Source: CAVPHV01 sp963704825 (GTDB taxonomy: Bacteria > Actinomycetota > Acidimicrobiia > Spongiisociales > UBA5794). From it: a stretch of 64,000 nt of DNA. The notes beneath the pieces are model-generated. The model did no database searches. It was not told the origin of the DNA and was given only the letters and a program-made list of their open reading frames with translations. The DNA lies in contig CAVPHV010000010.1 in assembly GCA_963704825.1 (NCBI GenBank), positions 1-64,000 of the forward strand, read 5' to 3'. Shown in pieces: positions 10,086-19,590 of this stretch. The first letter of the stretch is position 1. Each line of letters begins with the position of its first letter. The translations under genes and the position numbers were made by a program.

Positions 10086-10331
10086 GTACCGATCCAGTCT
10101 CTCGGAGGGGCCTGCTCGTCGAATCCGCTTGGCTCTTCGAGAGGGCCGACTTCGCAAGCGGGAAGTGACCAACCGGCGCCGCAGCTTCACCCAAGCCGAC
10201 ACCCGTCGCAACCCAATCCGAAGGATCGAAGGTTGGGACAACGGCCGCCGGCTCCACTCGATCCTGGCCTACAACAGCCCCCCGTCCAGATCGAAGACCT
10301 CCACTAGCGTCGCGGTGACGGCATCGCCTAA

Positions 10332-10368
10332 CAACCTACCTGCCCGCCGAACGGGGGCAGGTAGGTTG
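10332..10368. terminator. strong hairpin in the gap after the GNAT gene
   Basis: A perfect 14-bp stem (CAACCTACCTGCCC / GGGCAGGTAGGTTG) with a 9-base loop. It lies in the 387-base gap between the convergent GNAT gene and the broken metallopeptidase, and no T-run follows. Nothing else in 10086-10472 looks like a gene. Confidence 0.7.
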
Positions 10369-10472
10369 CGGAACGGACGTCCTGTCATGGGGTAGCGGCT
10401 GTCCGTTCGACGACAAGGACATCGTCGAGGTATACCAAGTCACCGGCGCCCGTGCTGTGGCTGTAGCCGACA

Positions 10473-11113
10473 CTAGGTCTCGAAGGCTACGAGGTTGACG
10501 GCAGTTACCGTTCGGATGGGGACAGGAGGGTCGATGACCCGGGCTCGACCGATGTCATCGATCGCGTTCGTCTGTAGGAGTTCCTCCCATGTGCCTTTGA
10601 TGACGTCGGCGCCGAAGTTCTGTTCGAGGTACTCGGCGAGGATCATGGCTCCGTACTGGCGCTTCGGACTCGACCACTGGACGAGGTCGATGCGGGACCA
10701 GGGCTCCATGAGGAAGTCGTCGAGTCGGATCAACTGGAGAACGTCTTCCAGATTGGTGTGGACAGCGTTATCGGGCAGCGGTTCAAGGACCTTCCCGGCC
10801 GCCCAGTTTGCGGTGGCCTCCATCCACCACAGCAAACCCAGGAGATCCAACCCATTTGACACTCCACTCTTGATGTCGTTCCAGCCCAGGTACTCGTACT
10901 GGAGAGCGTGGAAGAGCTCGTGGCGGCCAAGGTGCTCGAGGTCCTCGTCGTTGTCGATCTGCACCAGTGGGCTCTGGAAGAGGAAGAGCTCCATGTCTGG
11001 GATGACCATGCCCACGGTTTCGTGCACGGCAACCCTGATCGGTGTCCGGTCGGGGCCAACGCGGGTACCAGCAACTCGAAGACCCTCGCGACGCCCTGGT
11101 CTCGCTGGCGCAA
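10473..11113 (-). pseudogene. gluzincin-type metallopeptidase remnant, frameshifted
   Basis: The C-terminal part is clearly protein-like. It has a zinc site HELFHALQYEYLGWN (HExxH) and, downstream, WWMEATANWAAG, where a glutamate in a W-x-E-x-x-A context is the usual third ligand of gluzincins. The natural N-terminal stretch (LRQRDQGVARVFELLVPALA) lies in another frame. The switch is near 11050, where adding one C would give ...LAPTRTPIRVAVHE.... The frame is open upstream into the hoxW stop, with a possible TTG start at 11113, 17 bases after hoxW. No signal peptide is seen, so the 5' end may also be lost. It follows the hox genes on the same strand; a role with the hydrogenase cannot be shown. 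Confidence 0.6.
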
Positions 11114-11130
11114 GCCGCGGTCGGGCGGCT

Positions 11131-11574
11131 CTAGGAGTCGCTCCCGGCGAGCAATGCAACGATTCGGGCCACCGCTTCGCTTGCCGCTGCCTGGGTGGCG
11201 GCAGAGAGTTCGAGCCCCATCTCGAGGTTGGTCGCCGGGATCGACACCACGTAGGCCCGCTCCGGCAGCGCACCAACCGACGGCACCAGCGACAGCAGCG
11301 TGGCCGGGTCGCCGTGGTGGGTCATCGTCTTCGGTCCTGACGGCTCAGCATCGACCGGTTGCACCGTGACCTTCGACGCGTCGACACTGGCATCGACGAA
11401 GACGACCACCTCGCGGCCGGCCACTTCGAGTGACAGTTCCGGGGTGAGCTGCGCAAGCGAGCGCACCTCAACACCGGGCAACTCCAGTGCCTCGATTTGT
11501 GTGGCCACCCAGCGGCCGGCGCCGTCATCGGTACGCAGGTCGTTGCCGTATCCGATGACGAGGGCGTCAGTCAC
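11131..11574 (-). CDS. hoxW: hydrogenase maturation endopeptidase for HoxH
   Basis: 147 residues, HyaD/HoxW/HycI family. These proteases remove the C-terminal peptide of the hydrogenase large subunit once nickel is in place. The N-terminal signature is GYGNDLRTDDGAG, whose acidic residues are metal contacts in the family. The second acidic position is in VVFVDASVD, and the histidine in THHGDPATLL matches the third nickel-sensing ligand. The start codon overlaps the end of hoxH by 8 bases, so the two are translationally coupled, as expected for a dedicated protease. It is the last intact gene of the hox operon. Confidence 0.9.
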   Translation of the reverse strand: MTDALVIGYGNDLRTDDGAGRWVATQIEALELPGVEVRSLAQLTPELSLEVAGREVVVFVDASVDASKVTVQPVDAEPSGPKTMTHHGDPATLLSLVPSVGALPERAYVVSIPATNLEMGLELSAATQAAASEAVARIVALLAGSDS

Positions 11575-13006
11575 GCCGTACTACGCAGAGGGTCTCCCCG
11601 TCTGCACCCTCCAAGGTGATGACAAGCGGCATCTGCCCAATGGCGTGGGTCGAGCAGCTGAGGCACGGGTCATATGCCCGGATCCCGGCTTCGACCCGGT
11701 TGAGGATCTCCTCGGGAATCACCGGTCCGTCGATCCACTCCTTGGCGATCTGGTGGACCGTGGCGTTCATCGGCAGGTTGTTCTGACCGGTGGCGATGAT
11801 CATGTTGATCTTCTCGAGCAAGCCGGCCGGGTCGACGTCGTACTCGTGGAACAGGGTGCCCCGCGGCGCCTCCGACGACCCAACCGCGTGGCGATGGTTG
11901 ACTCCGGCCGTGGCCCGCACCATCGAGTCGGTGATCGTTGGGTTCTCCAACAGGTCGCGCATCTGCTCGGTGGCGGCCAACACTTCGACCAGGCGGGCGT
12001 AGTGATAGAAGAACGAAGAGGTGGCGACCCCTCCGGCCCGTTCCCGAAACTCCGCGAGTGCCTCGTCGCCGAGGGGTGAGCCCATCGTTTCGCACACGTT
12101 GAGCCGGGCCAGCGGCCCCACTCGGTACATGCCGAGTTCGACGGGATCTCCGGCGTCGACCGCAGGCTTGAAGTAGGGGCTCTTCAGGTAGGAGTCGACC
12201 GAAGCGGATTCCCCGACGATGGTCCGGTAGTCGGCCACATCGACCTTGTCGGCGACGACGGCTCCGGTGGCGTCGACCACCTTGAGGTAGCCGTCGTAGT
12301 GCTCCCAGACACCATCGTCGTTGGCGAGGCCCATGAAGTAGCTGGGGAACTGCCCGAAGGCGCGCACCTCGCGGTCGAACTGGTCGAGCATCCCGGTGAA
12401 GAGGTCCAGCGCCAGCGCGGCGGTCTCAGATGCTTCGTCGAGGCCGGCGAGCAACTCGAGCCGGGTCTCTTCGGTCATGGGATGAGCGATGCCACCCGGG
12501 ACGATCCCCGGGGAGTGCACTTTGCGCCCCGCAATCGCTTCGATGACCGACTGGCCGAAGCCACGCAGCCGGATGCCCCGGCGTGCCAGCTCGGGCGCAT
12601 CGGCCATCAGGCCAAACACGTTGCGGACCGCGGGGTCGGCGTCAAAGCCGAGCAGGAGGTCCGGGGCGCTGAGGTGGAAGAAGCTCAGGGCGTGGGACTG
12701 GATGATCTGCCCGAGGTTGGCCACCCGGCGCAACCGAACGGCGGTGTCGGGGATGCGGACGCCCATCACGGCGTCGCCGGTCTTCGACGAGGCCAGCAGG
12801 TGACTGACCGGACAGATGCCACAGGTGCGGGCCGACAGGCTCGGCATCTCCCACACCGGACGGCCGACGCAGAACTCTTCGAAGCCGCGGAACTCGGTCA
12901 CGTGGAATCGGGTCCGGGCCACCGCACCATCGTCGTCGAGCGCGATGGTGATCTTGGCGTGTCCTTCGATCCTGGAGACCGGGTCGATCACTACGAGATC
13001 ATGCAT
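11567..13006 (-). CDS. hoxH: NAD-coupled bidirectional [NiFe]-hydrogenase large subunit (group 3d type)
   Basis: 479 residues carrying the NiFe(CN)2CO active site. The N-terminal ligand motif is RTCGICPVSH (C62, C65) and the C-terminal one is DPCLSCSTH (C448, C451, H454). The 25 residues after H454 match the peptide that maturation proteases cut off, and hoxW follows directly. The start MHDLVVIDPVSRIEGH is typical of HoxH. With HoxY it catalyses reversible H2 oxidation in the cytoplasm; electrons pass through HoxU/HoxF/HoxE to NAD. The neighbours hoxE, F, U and Y argue for group 3d rather than the NADP-linked group 3b. No hyp accessory genes lie in the window. Confidence 0.95.
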   Translation of the reverse strand: MHDLVVIDPVSRIEGHAKITIALDDDGAVARTRFHVTEFRGFEEFCVGRPVWEMPSLSARTCGICPVSHLLASSKTGDAVMGVRIPDTAVRLRRVANLGQIIQSHALSFFHLSAPDLLLGFDADPAVRNVFGLMADAPELARRGIRLRGFGQSVIEAIAGRKVHSPGIVPGGIAHPMTEETRLELLAGLDEASETAALALDLFTGMLDQFDREVRAFGQFPSYFMGLANDDGVWEHYDGYLKVVDATGAVVADKVDVADYRTIVGESASVDSYLKSPYFKPAVDAGDPVELGMYRVGPLARLNVCETMGSPLGDEALAEFRERAGGVATSSFFYHYARLVEVLAATEQMRDLLENPTITDSMVRATAGVNHRHAVGSSEAPRGTLFHEYDVDPAGLLEKINMIIATGQNNLPMNATVHQIAKEWIDGPVIPEEILNRVEAGIRAYDPCLSCSTHAIGQMPLVITLEGADGETLCVVRRD

Positions 13007-13015
13007 GAGGCCTCC

Positions 13016-13573
13016 TCACCCGAACCTGATGTCTTCGCCACGATCCAGCAGCGGCGTGCCGTCGAGCAGCGCCGTGACCGCAGTCATGATTCGCTCCGCC
13101 GGGGGCGGGCACCCCGGCAGATACACGTCGACCGGGATGACCCGGTGCAACGGAAGCACCTGCGGCAACAGCGCCGGCACGATGCCTTCCTCGTTGGGGA
13201 ACACGCCGTCGCGATCCGGGGCCTCGACGTAGACCTTGATGAGGATCTGGGTCGGATCTCCCAGCGGATTGCGCATTGCCGTCACGTTTCCGGTGACGGC
13301 GCAGTCGCCAAACGACACAACCGTCTTCGAGTTGGCCCGAACGATCTCGGCCAGTTCTCGGTTGTCCTCATTGGCGACGGCTCCTTCGACCAGGGTCACG
13401 TCGACGTCCAACGGGAACTCCTTGATATCGACCAGCGGGCTATAGACGAGTTCGGCACGCTCGGCGAACTCGAACAGCCATTCATCCGTGTCGAGAAACG
13501 ACATGTGGCAGCCGGAGCAACCACCGAGCCACACGGTGGCGATCCTGGCCTTGGGGGGCGTGGTCTCGCTCAT
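13016..13573 (-). CDS. hoxY: NAD-coupled [NiFe]-hydrogenase small subunit
   Basis: 185 residues, the short small-subunit form without a Tat signal, so the enzyme is cytoplasmic. Four cysteines for the proximal 4Fe-4S cluster are seen in WLGGCSGCHMS, SFGDCAVTG and LPGCPPPAER. It relays electrons between the HoxH active site and the diaphorase part. The ATG overlaps the hoxU stop by 4 bases (ATGA), and hoxH begins 9 bases after its own stop. Confidence 0.94.
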   Translation of the reverse strand: MSETTPPKARIATVWLGGCSGCHMSFLDTDEWLFEFAERAELVYSPLVDIKEFPLDVDVTLVEGAVANEDNRELAEIVRANSKTVVSFGDCAVTGNVTAMRNPLGDPTQILIKVYVEAPDRDGVFPNEEGIVPALLPQVLPLHRVIPVDVYLPGCPPPAERIMTAVTALLDGTPLLDRGEDIRFG

Positions 13574-14313
13574 CGCGCCTCCTCAGGGTCGAGCCACTCG
13601 CCGCGATTGCGGGCGGTCGCCAGCCGAATGATGAGGCTGACGTCGCGCTGCATCTCGCCCACGGCCTTGCCCTGGTACGACAGCGCGCCGGTGGGGCAGA
13701 CAATCACGCACTTGCCGCACCAGGTGCACGACTTCGACTCGCCCCACGGCTTGTCGAGTTCGGTGACGAGGACGGCGTCGGCACCGCGGTAGGCGACGTC
13801 CCACACGTGGGCGCCCTCGATCTCGTCGCAGACCCGGACACAGCGCGTGCACAGGATGCACCGGTTTGGGTCGAACACATACTTCGGGTGGGTGGCATCG
13901 ACCTGGCGCACCGGCGACTGGTAGTCGAACCGAACGTGGTCCATACCGGTGTCCACCGCAACATCCTGCAGTTCGCAGTTGCCGTTGCTCACGCAGACCG
14001 CACAGACATGGTTGCCCTCGGCGAAGAGGAGCTCCGTGATGGCCTTGCGGTGGGCCCGCAGTTGCGGCGTCTCGGTCTTGATCTCCATGTCGGGTGCAAC
14101 CGGGGTGGCGCAGGCCGGCCGGAGGCGGTGGTCTTCGGCCACCTGCACGACGCACAAACGGCATCCCCCCCACACCGACAGGCCCTCGACATAACACAGC
14201 GATGGGATGTTGACCCCGACTCGCCGGGCGGCGTCCATCACCGTCTCATCGCTGAAGGCCTCGTACTCGTCCCCGTCGAACGTAATGGTGACGGTGGGGC
14301 GTCGCTCACGCAT
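13570..14313 (-). CDS. hoxU: diaphorase iron-sulfur subunit of the NAD-coupled hydrogenase
   Basis: 247 residues, homologous to the N-terminal part of complex I NuoG. Cluster ligands in order: a plant-type 2Fe-2S set (SLCYVEG, GGCRLC, PACATP), a histidine/cysteine set (HVCAVCVSNGNCELQ), then two 4Fe-4S motifs CILCTRCVRVCDE and CTWCGKCVIVCPTG. It wires HoxF to HoxY. The start overlaps hoxF by 8 bases and the end overlaps hoxY by 4. Confidence 0.94.
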   Translation of the reverse strand: MRERRPTVTITFDGDEYEAFSDETVMDAARRVGVNIPSLCYVEGLSVWGGCRLCVVQVAEDHRLRPACATPVAPDMEIKTETPQLRAHRKAITELLFAEGNHVCAVCVSNGNCELQDVAVDTGMDHVRFDYQSPVRQVDATHPKYVFDPNRCILCTRCVRVCDEIEGAHVWDVAYRGADAVLVTELDKPWGESKSCTWCGKCVIVCPTGALSYQGKAVGEMQRDVSLIIRLATARNRGEWLDPEEAR

Positions 14314-15955
14314 CGGCGGCCTCCTTTGCTCCCTCGACTGAGCCGATGGTGATGAGATCCTCGTACTCCTTGCCGAAGTACTGGAGCGTGCTCAGCACCG
14401 GGTTCGGCGCCGATTGGCCCAGCCCGCACAGACTGGTGTCGCGCACCGTGGCGCACAGTTGCTCGAGGTGCCGCAAATCGGTGAAGGTGCCGTCGCCGGC
14501 GCAGATGCGATCCAGGAGGGTATGGATCTGCACGGTGCCGGCACGGCAAGGAACGCACTTGCCGCAGCTCTCATCCATGCAGAACTCCATGAAGAACTTG
14601 GCGACGTCGGGCATCCGCTGGGTGTCGTCCATCACGATCAGCCCACCGGAGCCCATGATCGAGCCGAGTTGGCGCAGGCTGTCGTAGTCGACCTGAGTGT
14701 CGAGGTATTCAGCGGGGATACATCCACCCGAGGGACCGCCGGTTTGGGCGGCCTTGAAGGTGCCGCCGCTGGGGATCCCGCCGCCGACGTCCTCGATGAT
14801 GGTGCGCAACGTGATCCCCATCGGGACCTCGATGAGTCCAATGTTGACCAGGTCGCCGGCGAGCGCGAAGACCTTGGTCCCCGGACTGCTCGAGGTTCCG
14901 ATCGCCGAGAACCACTCGGCTCCCTTGTTGACGATCGCCGGGATGTTGGCAAGGGTCTCGACGTTGTTGATCATCGTGGGCTTGCCCCACAGACCGCGCT
15001 CCGTCGGATACGGTGGCCGCAGGCGCGGCGTGCCGCGCCGCCCTTCGATCGAGGCAAGCAGTGCGGTCTCCTCGCCACAGACGAACGCGCCGGCGCCGAT
15101 CCGCACTTCCACGTCGAGGCTGAACTCGGTGTCCAGGATCCGACGCCCCAGCAGGCGGTTGCGGCGGGCAACCCGGATCGCCCGGTCGAGGCGTTCGACG
15201 GCCCGCGGGTACTCCGCCCGCACGTAGATGTAGGCATTGGATGCGCCGGTGGCATAGGCCGCTATGGCGATGCCCTCGATGAGGCGGTGGGGATCATCTT
15301 CCATGACGGTGCGGTCCATGTAGGCGCCGGGGTCGCCCTCGTCACCGTTGGCGACGACGTACTTCTCGTCGCCCTCCGACTTGGCCAGCAGCCCCCATTT
15401 GCTGCCCGTGGGGTAGCCGGCGCCGCCGCGGCCCCGCAGGCCGGAGGCGCGGACTTCTTCGACGACCTGTTCGGGGGTCATCTCGGTGATGGCCTTCTGC
15501 AGAGCCACGTAGCCGCCGTGGGCGACGTATCCCTCGATACGGTCGGGGTCGATGATGCCGCCGTTGGCGAGCACGATGCGCTCCTGGGCGGCGAAGAAGG
15601 GGATCTCGGTGTCGAGCACGCTGTCCTCAACCGGCTGGTGGTTGCGGATGTGGCTGCGCACGATGTTGATGGCGACCTCTTCGTTGACGTCCTGGTACAT
15701 CGTCTCGTCGCCACCGCGCCGCAGCACCCGCACCAGCGGACCGCGGCTGCACAGCCCCATGCAGCCGGTCGGGATCACGACCGCGTCGAGGGCCAGGTCT
15801 GACGTCTCGATGGTCTTCTCGAACGCCGAGATGGTGGCTCCCGAACCAGCCGAGAGACAGGCGGTGGATCCACACGCCTTGATCCTCCAGGGATAGCGGC
15901 TCCTGGCCTCATGCTCTCGCTCGGCGACCTCGTGAAGATCGATCGGAGCTGCCAT
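14306..15955 (-). CDS. hoxF: diaphorase flavoprotein subunit (NADH/FMN) of the hydrogenase
   Basis: 549 residues, fused NuoE-like plus NuoF-like. Residues ~25-105 form a thioredoxin-fold 2Fe-2S domain (CGSTACLSAG, PTGCMGLCSRG). The NuoF part follows with the FMN/NADH site GRGGAGYPTGSKWG, NGDEGDPGAYMDR and CGEETALLASIEGRRG, and a 4Fe-4S motif ESCGKCVPCRAGT plus a later SLCGLG. It oxidises NADH or reduces NAD with hydrogenase electrons. ATG overlaps the hoxE TGA (ATGA). Confidence 0.95.
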   Translation of the reverse strand: MAAPIDLHEVAEREHEARSRYPWRIKACGSTACLSAGSGATISAFEKTIETSDLALDAVVIPTGCMGLCSRGPLVRVLRRGGDETMYQDVNEEVAINIVRSHIRNHQPVEDSVLDTEIPFFAAQERIVLANGGIIDPDRIEGYVAHGGYVALQKAITEMTPEQVVEEVRASGLRGRGGAGYPTGSKWGLLAKSEGDEKYVVANGDEGDPGAYMDRTVMEDDPHRLIEGIAIAAYATGASNAYIYVRAEYPRAVERLDRAIRVARRNRLLGRRILDTEFSLDVEVRIGAGAFVCGEETALLASIEGRRGTPRLRPPYPTERGLWGKPTMINNVETLANIPAIVNKGAEWFSAIGTSSSPGTKVFALAGDLVNIGLIEVPMGITLRTIIEDVGGGIPSGGTFKAAQTGGPSGGCIPAEYLDTQVDYDSLRQLGSIMGSGGLIVMDDTQRMPDVAKFFMEFCMDESCGKCVPCRAGTVQIHTLLDRICAGDGTFTDLRHLEQLCATVRDTSLCGLGQSAPNPVLSTLQYFGKEYEDLITIGSVEGAKEAADA

Positions 15956-16554
15956 CAGCCCTCACCACCTTCCGCCACGGCCCCGACCGGTTCGGGCCCG
16001 ACGGGTTCAGGGGTGAGAATCTCTTCGAGCCCGAGGAGGACCTGGTCGACACCCTCCCTTCCCTTGACCTCACCGTCGAGCAGCACCACGGGTGCCAGCC
16101 CGCATGAACCGAGGCAGCGCGCCGTCTTGAGGGTGAGGATGCCGTCCTCGGTGGTCTCGCCAACCGGAACCTCGTAGGCGGCGGCAACGGCTGCCACGAT
16201 GTCGTTGGCGCCCTTCACGAAGCAGGCGGTACCGGTGCAGACGGTGCAGGTGTGCTCGCCGGGAGGGTCGAAGGTGAAGAGTTGGTAGAACGTGGCAACG
16301 CCGTAGACCATCGAGGGAGGTAGCCGCAAGGCCCGCGCCACGTAGATCAGGATGCCGTCGTCGAGGTAGCCGAACACGTCCTGGGCTATGTGCAGGGTCT
16401 CGATCAGCTGGTCTTGGGCGTAGCGGCCTCGCTTGAGGTGCTTGTCGATGACCGCAAACCGGTCGTCGCCCGACGGATGCTGTTCGGCGGATGGGTCGGT
16501 GGAACCGTCGCGGCCGCGACGCGCTCGAGCCGCGCTTGATGTGTCCTCGGTCAT
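15955..16554 (-). CDS. hoxE: hydrogenase diaphorase 2Fe-2S subunit (NuoE-like), first gene of the hox operon
   Basis: 199 residues. A charged N-terminal tail precedes a NuoE-type fold: helical part (YAQDQLIETLHIAQDVFGYL), then thioredoxin-like 2Fe-2S ligands in VCTGTACFVKG and ARCLGSCGLAPV. The C-terminal proline/glutamate-rich tail (LTPEPVGPEPVGAVAEGGEG) is not part of the family core. It heads hoxEFUYHW; all junctions are within +9/-8 bases, so one transcript is expected, with its promoter in the 273-base divergent gap to the ACR3 gene. That gap also holds a 50-bp palindromic repeat. Confidence 0.92.
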   Translation of the reverse strand: MTEDTSSAARARRGRDGSTDPSAEQHPSGDDRFAVIDKHLKRGRYAQDQLIETLHIAQDVFGYLDDGILIYVARALRLPPSMVYGVATFYQLFTFDPPGEHTCTVCTGTACFVKGANDIVAAVAAAYEVPVGETTEDGILTLKTARCLGSCGLAPVVLLDGEVKGREGVDQVLLGLEEILTPEPVGPEPVGAVAEGGEG

Positions 16555-16652
16555 GAAACCTCACTCGACGTTCGCCTCACCCTGGCGATACGGGCTCCAC
16601 CGAGACAGGGGCACAAAGTCCCGAAGTCGTCCGACGTCTGCCCCGAGATCCC

Positions 16653-16702
16653 GTTCCGGCGTGGCACAAGTACCAGAAAGCGCGCCTGAGCCACGCCAGA
16701 AC
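16653..16702. repeat. 50-bp intergenic palindromic repeat, copy A
   Basis: Outer arms GTTCCGGCGTGGC and GCCACGCCAGAAC pair, with a middle containing GTACCAGAAAGCGCGCC. Lies between the divergent hoxE and ACR3 genes. The other copies are at 20091, 21586, 25583 and 25655, all 50 bp. The middle of this copy matches the reverse complement of copies D and E. Confidence 0.8.
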
Positions 16703-16827
16703 AGGGATATTCAGAGGCCGCTGGGACCTCCGGCCCTGCCCAAACGGCCGGGCCGTACGCGACAGTCCCCCATGCGCCCAATGTGTCCTGAGCCGCGCCC
16801 GCCACAACCACGTGTACTGTCGGCGAC

Positions 16828-17901
16828 GTGACCGAACCGACCGCAGCGAAAGACGCCGCCGTCCTCGAACGATTGTCGCGTCTCGACCGGTTTCTACCGG
16901 TGTGGATCCTCGCCGCCATGGCGTTCGGTCTCGCGCTCGGACGTCTCATTCCCGACCTCAACGACTGGCTGGATAGCGTCAAGATCGGTGAGGTCTCGCT
17001 GCCGATCGCGATCGGCCTGCTTGCCATGATGTATCCGGTGCTGGCCAAGGTGCGGTACTCGAAGATCGGGGAGATCACCACCGACCGCCAACTCCTCTTC
17101 AGCTCACTCATCCTCAACTGGATCGTCGGCCCGCTCCTCATGTTCACCCTGGCCTGGGTGTTCCTGCCCAATCTGCCCGGCTATCGGACGGGGCTCATCA
17201 TCATCGGCCTCGCCCGCTGCATCGCCATGGTGCTCATCTGGAACGACCTCGCCTGTGGCGACCGTGAGGCCGCCGCCGTCCTGGTGGCGCTCAACTCGGT
17301 CTTCCAGATCGTCGCCTACTCGCTGCTCGGCTACTTCTACCTGGAGCTCCTCCCCAATTGGCTAGGACTGGACACCGCGGCGCTGACGGTATCGATGTGG
17401 GACATCGCCAAGATCGTTCTCGTCTTTCTCGGCATCCCGCTCGTCGCCGGGTACCTGACCCGGCAGTGGGGAGAACGCACTCGGGGTGTCGAGTGGTACG
17501 AAACCAAGTTCCTCCCCAAGCTGGCGCCTGTGGCGTTGTACGGGCTGCTGTTCACCGTGGTGATCCTGTTCGCCCTCCAGGGTGAGACGATTACCGACCG
17601 ACCGCTCGACGTCGTCCGGATCGCGATCCCTCTCCTCATCTACTTCGGGGTGATGTGGGCGGTGTCATTTGCGACGGGATTGCGGCTCCACATGACCTAC
17701 GGCAAGAACACCGCGATGAGCTTCACCGCGGCGAGCAACAACTTCGAACTGGCGATTGCGGTCGCCATCGGAGTGTTCGGGGTCACCTCGGCAGAGGCCC
17801 TCGCCGGCGTCGTTGGGCCGCTCATCGAGGTGCCCGTGCTGGTGGGACTCGTCTACGTCGCCCTCTGGGCCCGCAAGCGCTTCTACCCCACGAACGGCTG
17901 A
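16828..17901 (+). CDS. acr3: arsenite efflux permease, ACR3 family
   Basis: 357 residues with about ten membrane helices (first: LPVWILAAMAFGLALGRLIP). The ACR3 core is obvious: helix 4 region GLARCIAMVLIWNDLACGD holds the conserved cysteine, and TAASNNFELAIAVAIGVFG is the second inverted-repeat signature. It exports As(III), and in some members Sb(III), driven by the membrane potential or proton gradient. GTG start. No arsR or arsC lies beside it, so control and arsenate reduction must be encoded elsewhere. It diverges from hoxE across a 273-base gap. Confidence 0.93.
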   Translation: MTEPTAAKDAAVLERLSRLDRFLPVWILAAMAFGLALGRLIPDLNDWLDSVKIGEVSLPIAIGLLAMMYPVLAKVRYSKIGEITTDRQLLFSSLILNWIVGPLLMFTLAWVFLPNLPGYRTGLIIIGLARCIAMVLIWNDLACGDREAAAVLVALNSVFQIVAYSLLGYFYLELLPNWLGLDTAALTVSMWDIAKIVLVFLGIPLVAGYLTRQWGERTRGVEWYETKFLPKLAPVALYGLLFTVVILFALQGETITDRPLDVVRIAIPLLIYFGVMWAVSFATGLRLHMTYGKNTAMSFTAASNNFELAIAVAIGVFGVTSAEALAGVVGPLIEVPVLVGLVYVALWARKRFYPTNG

Positions 17902-17919
17902 GGCCCCGACACCCCGCCG

Positions 17920-19444
17920 TCATTCCGGCCGGAGATCCACCCCACCGGCGGCGAGCAAGGCCTCCACTGCGTCCTGGACACTGCCCGAATCGAGATAGGC
18001 AGCAAGGTGATCGCCGGGACAGGCGGTGTGGGCGTGGTCGCCGTGTCCCGCAATCGTCTCCGGCGAGACGTCGTACTCATCGGCCGCCCAGGCCAGCACC
18101 GCCGCCAACGACTCGAGTTGGGCCGCCGTGGGCCGGTCGACGTCGAAGTTGCCTTCCATGACCACCTGAAAATGTCCCGTCGTGTCGTAGTCGGTGAAGG
18201 TATCGGTCTCGTAGGCGGGGTCCCTCGCTTCGTACACCGTTCCATCGACACCGACGATGAAGTGGTACGAGATGTCCGGCCAGCCCTTGCCGTCCATGTG
18301 CCAGGCCTGCCACGACCGATAGCGGGCTGGGCCGGTCGTGGCCGATTGGGTGCCGGCATGGTGGACCGTCAGACGGGTGATGGTGTGGGGGACGAGACTG
18401 CCACTGCGGGGTGGGCGCGCTCCCCAGCCCTCGCGAGTGACGAAGCCGACCGGAACGGGCTCACAGCCAGCGTACGTCTTGGCGTTCGTGCACACGTCGT
18501 CGTCGGGACCGCCATCGATGACATCTGGGCCGAGGCCACCATCGAGCACGTCGTTGCCACGGCCACCGGAGAGCGTGTTCCCGGCACCGTTGCCCCGAAT
18601 CTCGTCGTGATGATCGCTGCCGACGACATTCTGGATACCGGCTGTCACGTCGCGGCCGCGGCCCGATACGGTCCCGGCGGAAAGGTCGACGACCACCCGG
18701 CGGGGCGAGGCGCCGTAGGAGATGGTGTCACTGCCGGCGCCACCTCTTGCGACGTCATCTCCCCCGCCCGGCTCGAGCACATCGTCCCCGGGGCCGCCGC
18801 GCACGACGTCATCCCCAAGACCGCCGTGCAGCAGGTCGTTCCCATCCTACTCCCTCGAGCACATCACCACCGGCAGCGCCATAGAGCTCATCCGGTCCCA
18901 GGCCGCCGACGAGTCGATCGGCGCCGTCCCTTCCCTTGATGAGGTCGCGACCACCGCCTCCTCGGATCTCGTTGGGCGCATTCGTCCCAAGCAGGACGTC
19001 GTCGAAGCGCGACCCTACGGCGTTCTCAATCGAAAAGAGCTGGTCAATCCCATCCCCACCTGACGCCGTGCCGGCGGAAAGGTCGACGCGGACCCGATCT
19101 TCGGCGTTGCCGTATCCAGCGGTGTCGGAGCCATAGCCCCCAAGCATCACGTCGAAGCCGAGCCCGCCGACGAGAGTGTCATTGCCGTCGTTGCCGCAGA
19201 TGGTGTCGTTCCCGCTCCCCGCCACGATGCGGTCGTCGCCACCAAGAGCGACAATCACGTCGTCGCCGTCTGTGCCCCGCACCACATCATCCCCGGACGT
19301 GCCGACGATGGTGGCGATTTTGCCATCGCAGCTCGGCGCAGCGGCGCCGGCGTCGGGCGGTAGTGAGGCCGAGACTCCGGGTGCGGCCGCGACCAGTACG
19401 AGACCGCACAACGCCAGCCGACTGAGTTGTACCAAAGCGCCCAT
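17920..19444 (-). pseudogene. secreted RTX protein with C-terminal PGRP/amidase domain, frameshifted
   Basis: The ATG at 19444 follows GGAGGAAG by four bases and begins a signal peptide (ALCGLVLVAAAPGVSA). The RTX region opens with SCDGKIATIVGTSGDD and runs to about 18850, where the frame changes. At + strand 18841-18856 one extra base breaks ...DVLEG.. from GNDLLHGGLGDD. The second frame finishes the RTX module (DDDVCTNAKTYAGC). It continues into a peptidoglycan-recognition/amidase_2 domain: zinc ligands TVHHAG and GHGDHAHTACPG, and SYHFIVGVDGTVYEA. Such domains cut the muramoyl-L-alanine amide bond. Both halves look well conserved, so a single-base assembly error or very recent mutation is as likely as true decay. 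It converges with ACR3, 18 bases away. Confidence 0.72.
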
Positions 19445-19590
19445 CGGCTTCCTCCGCCAGGCAACCGCCCCGCACCACCGGGAGATCGTAGACGAACCGT
19501 CAACCCGCTGTCCGTGCCCCGCCTCCTCGAACCCGCACGGGCCGGAGCGTCGATCGATAGGGTTGGGCTTTGCGACCAGAGGAGGGCCCC

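Noticed and set aside
12299..13792. 497-codon plus-strand frame opposite hoxH/hoxY
   Set aside because: The minus-strand hydrogenase subunits have every expected motif, so this frame is a shadow.
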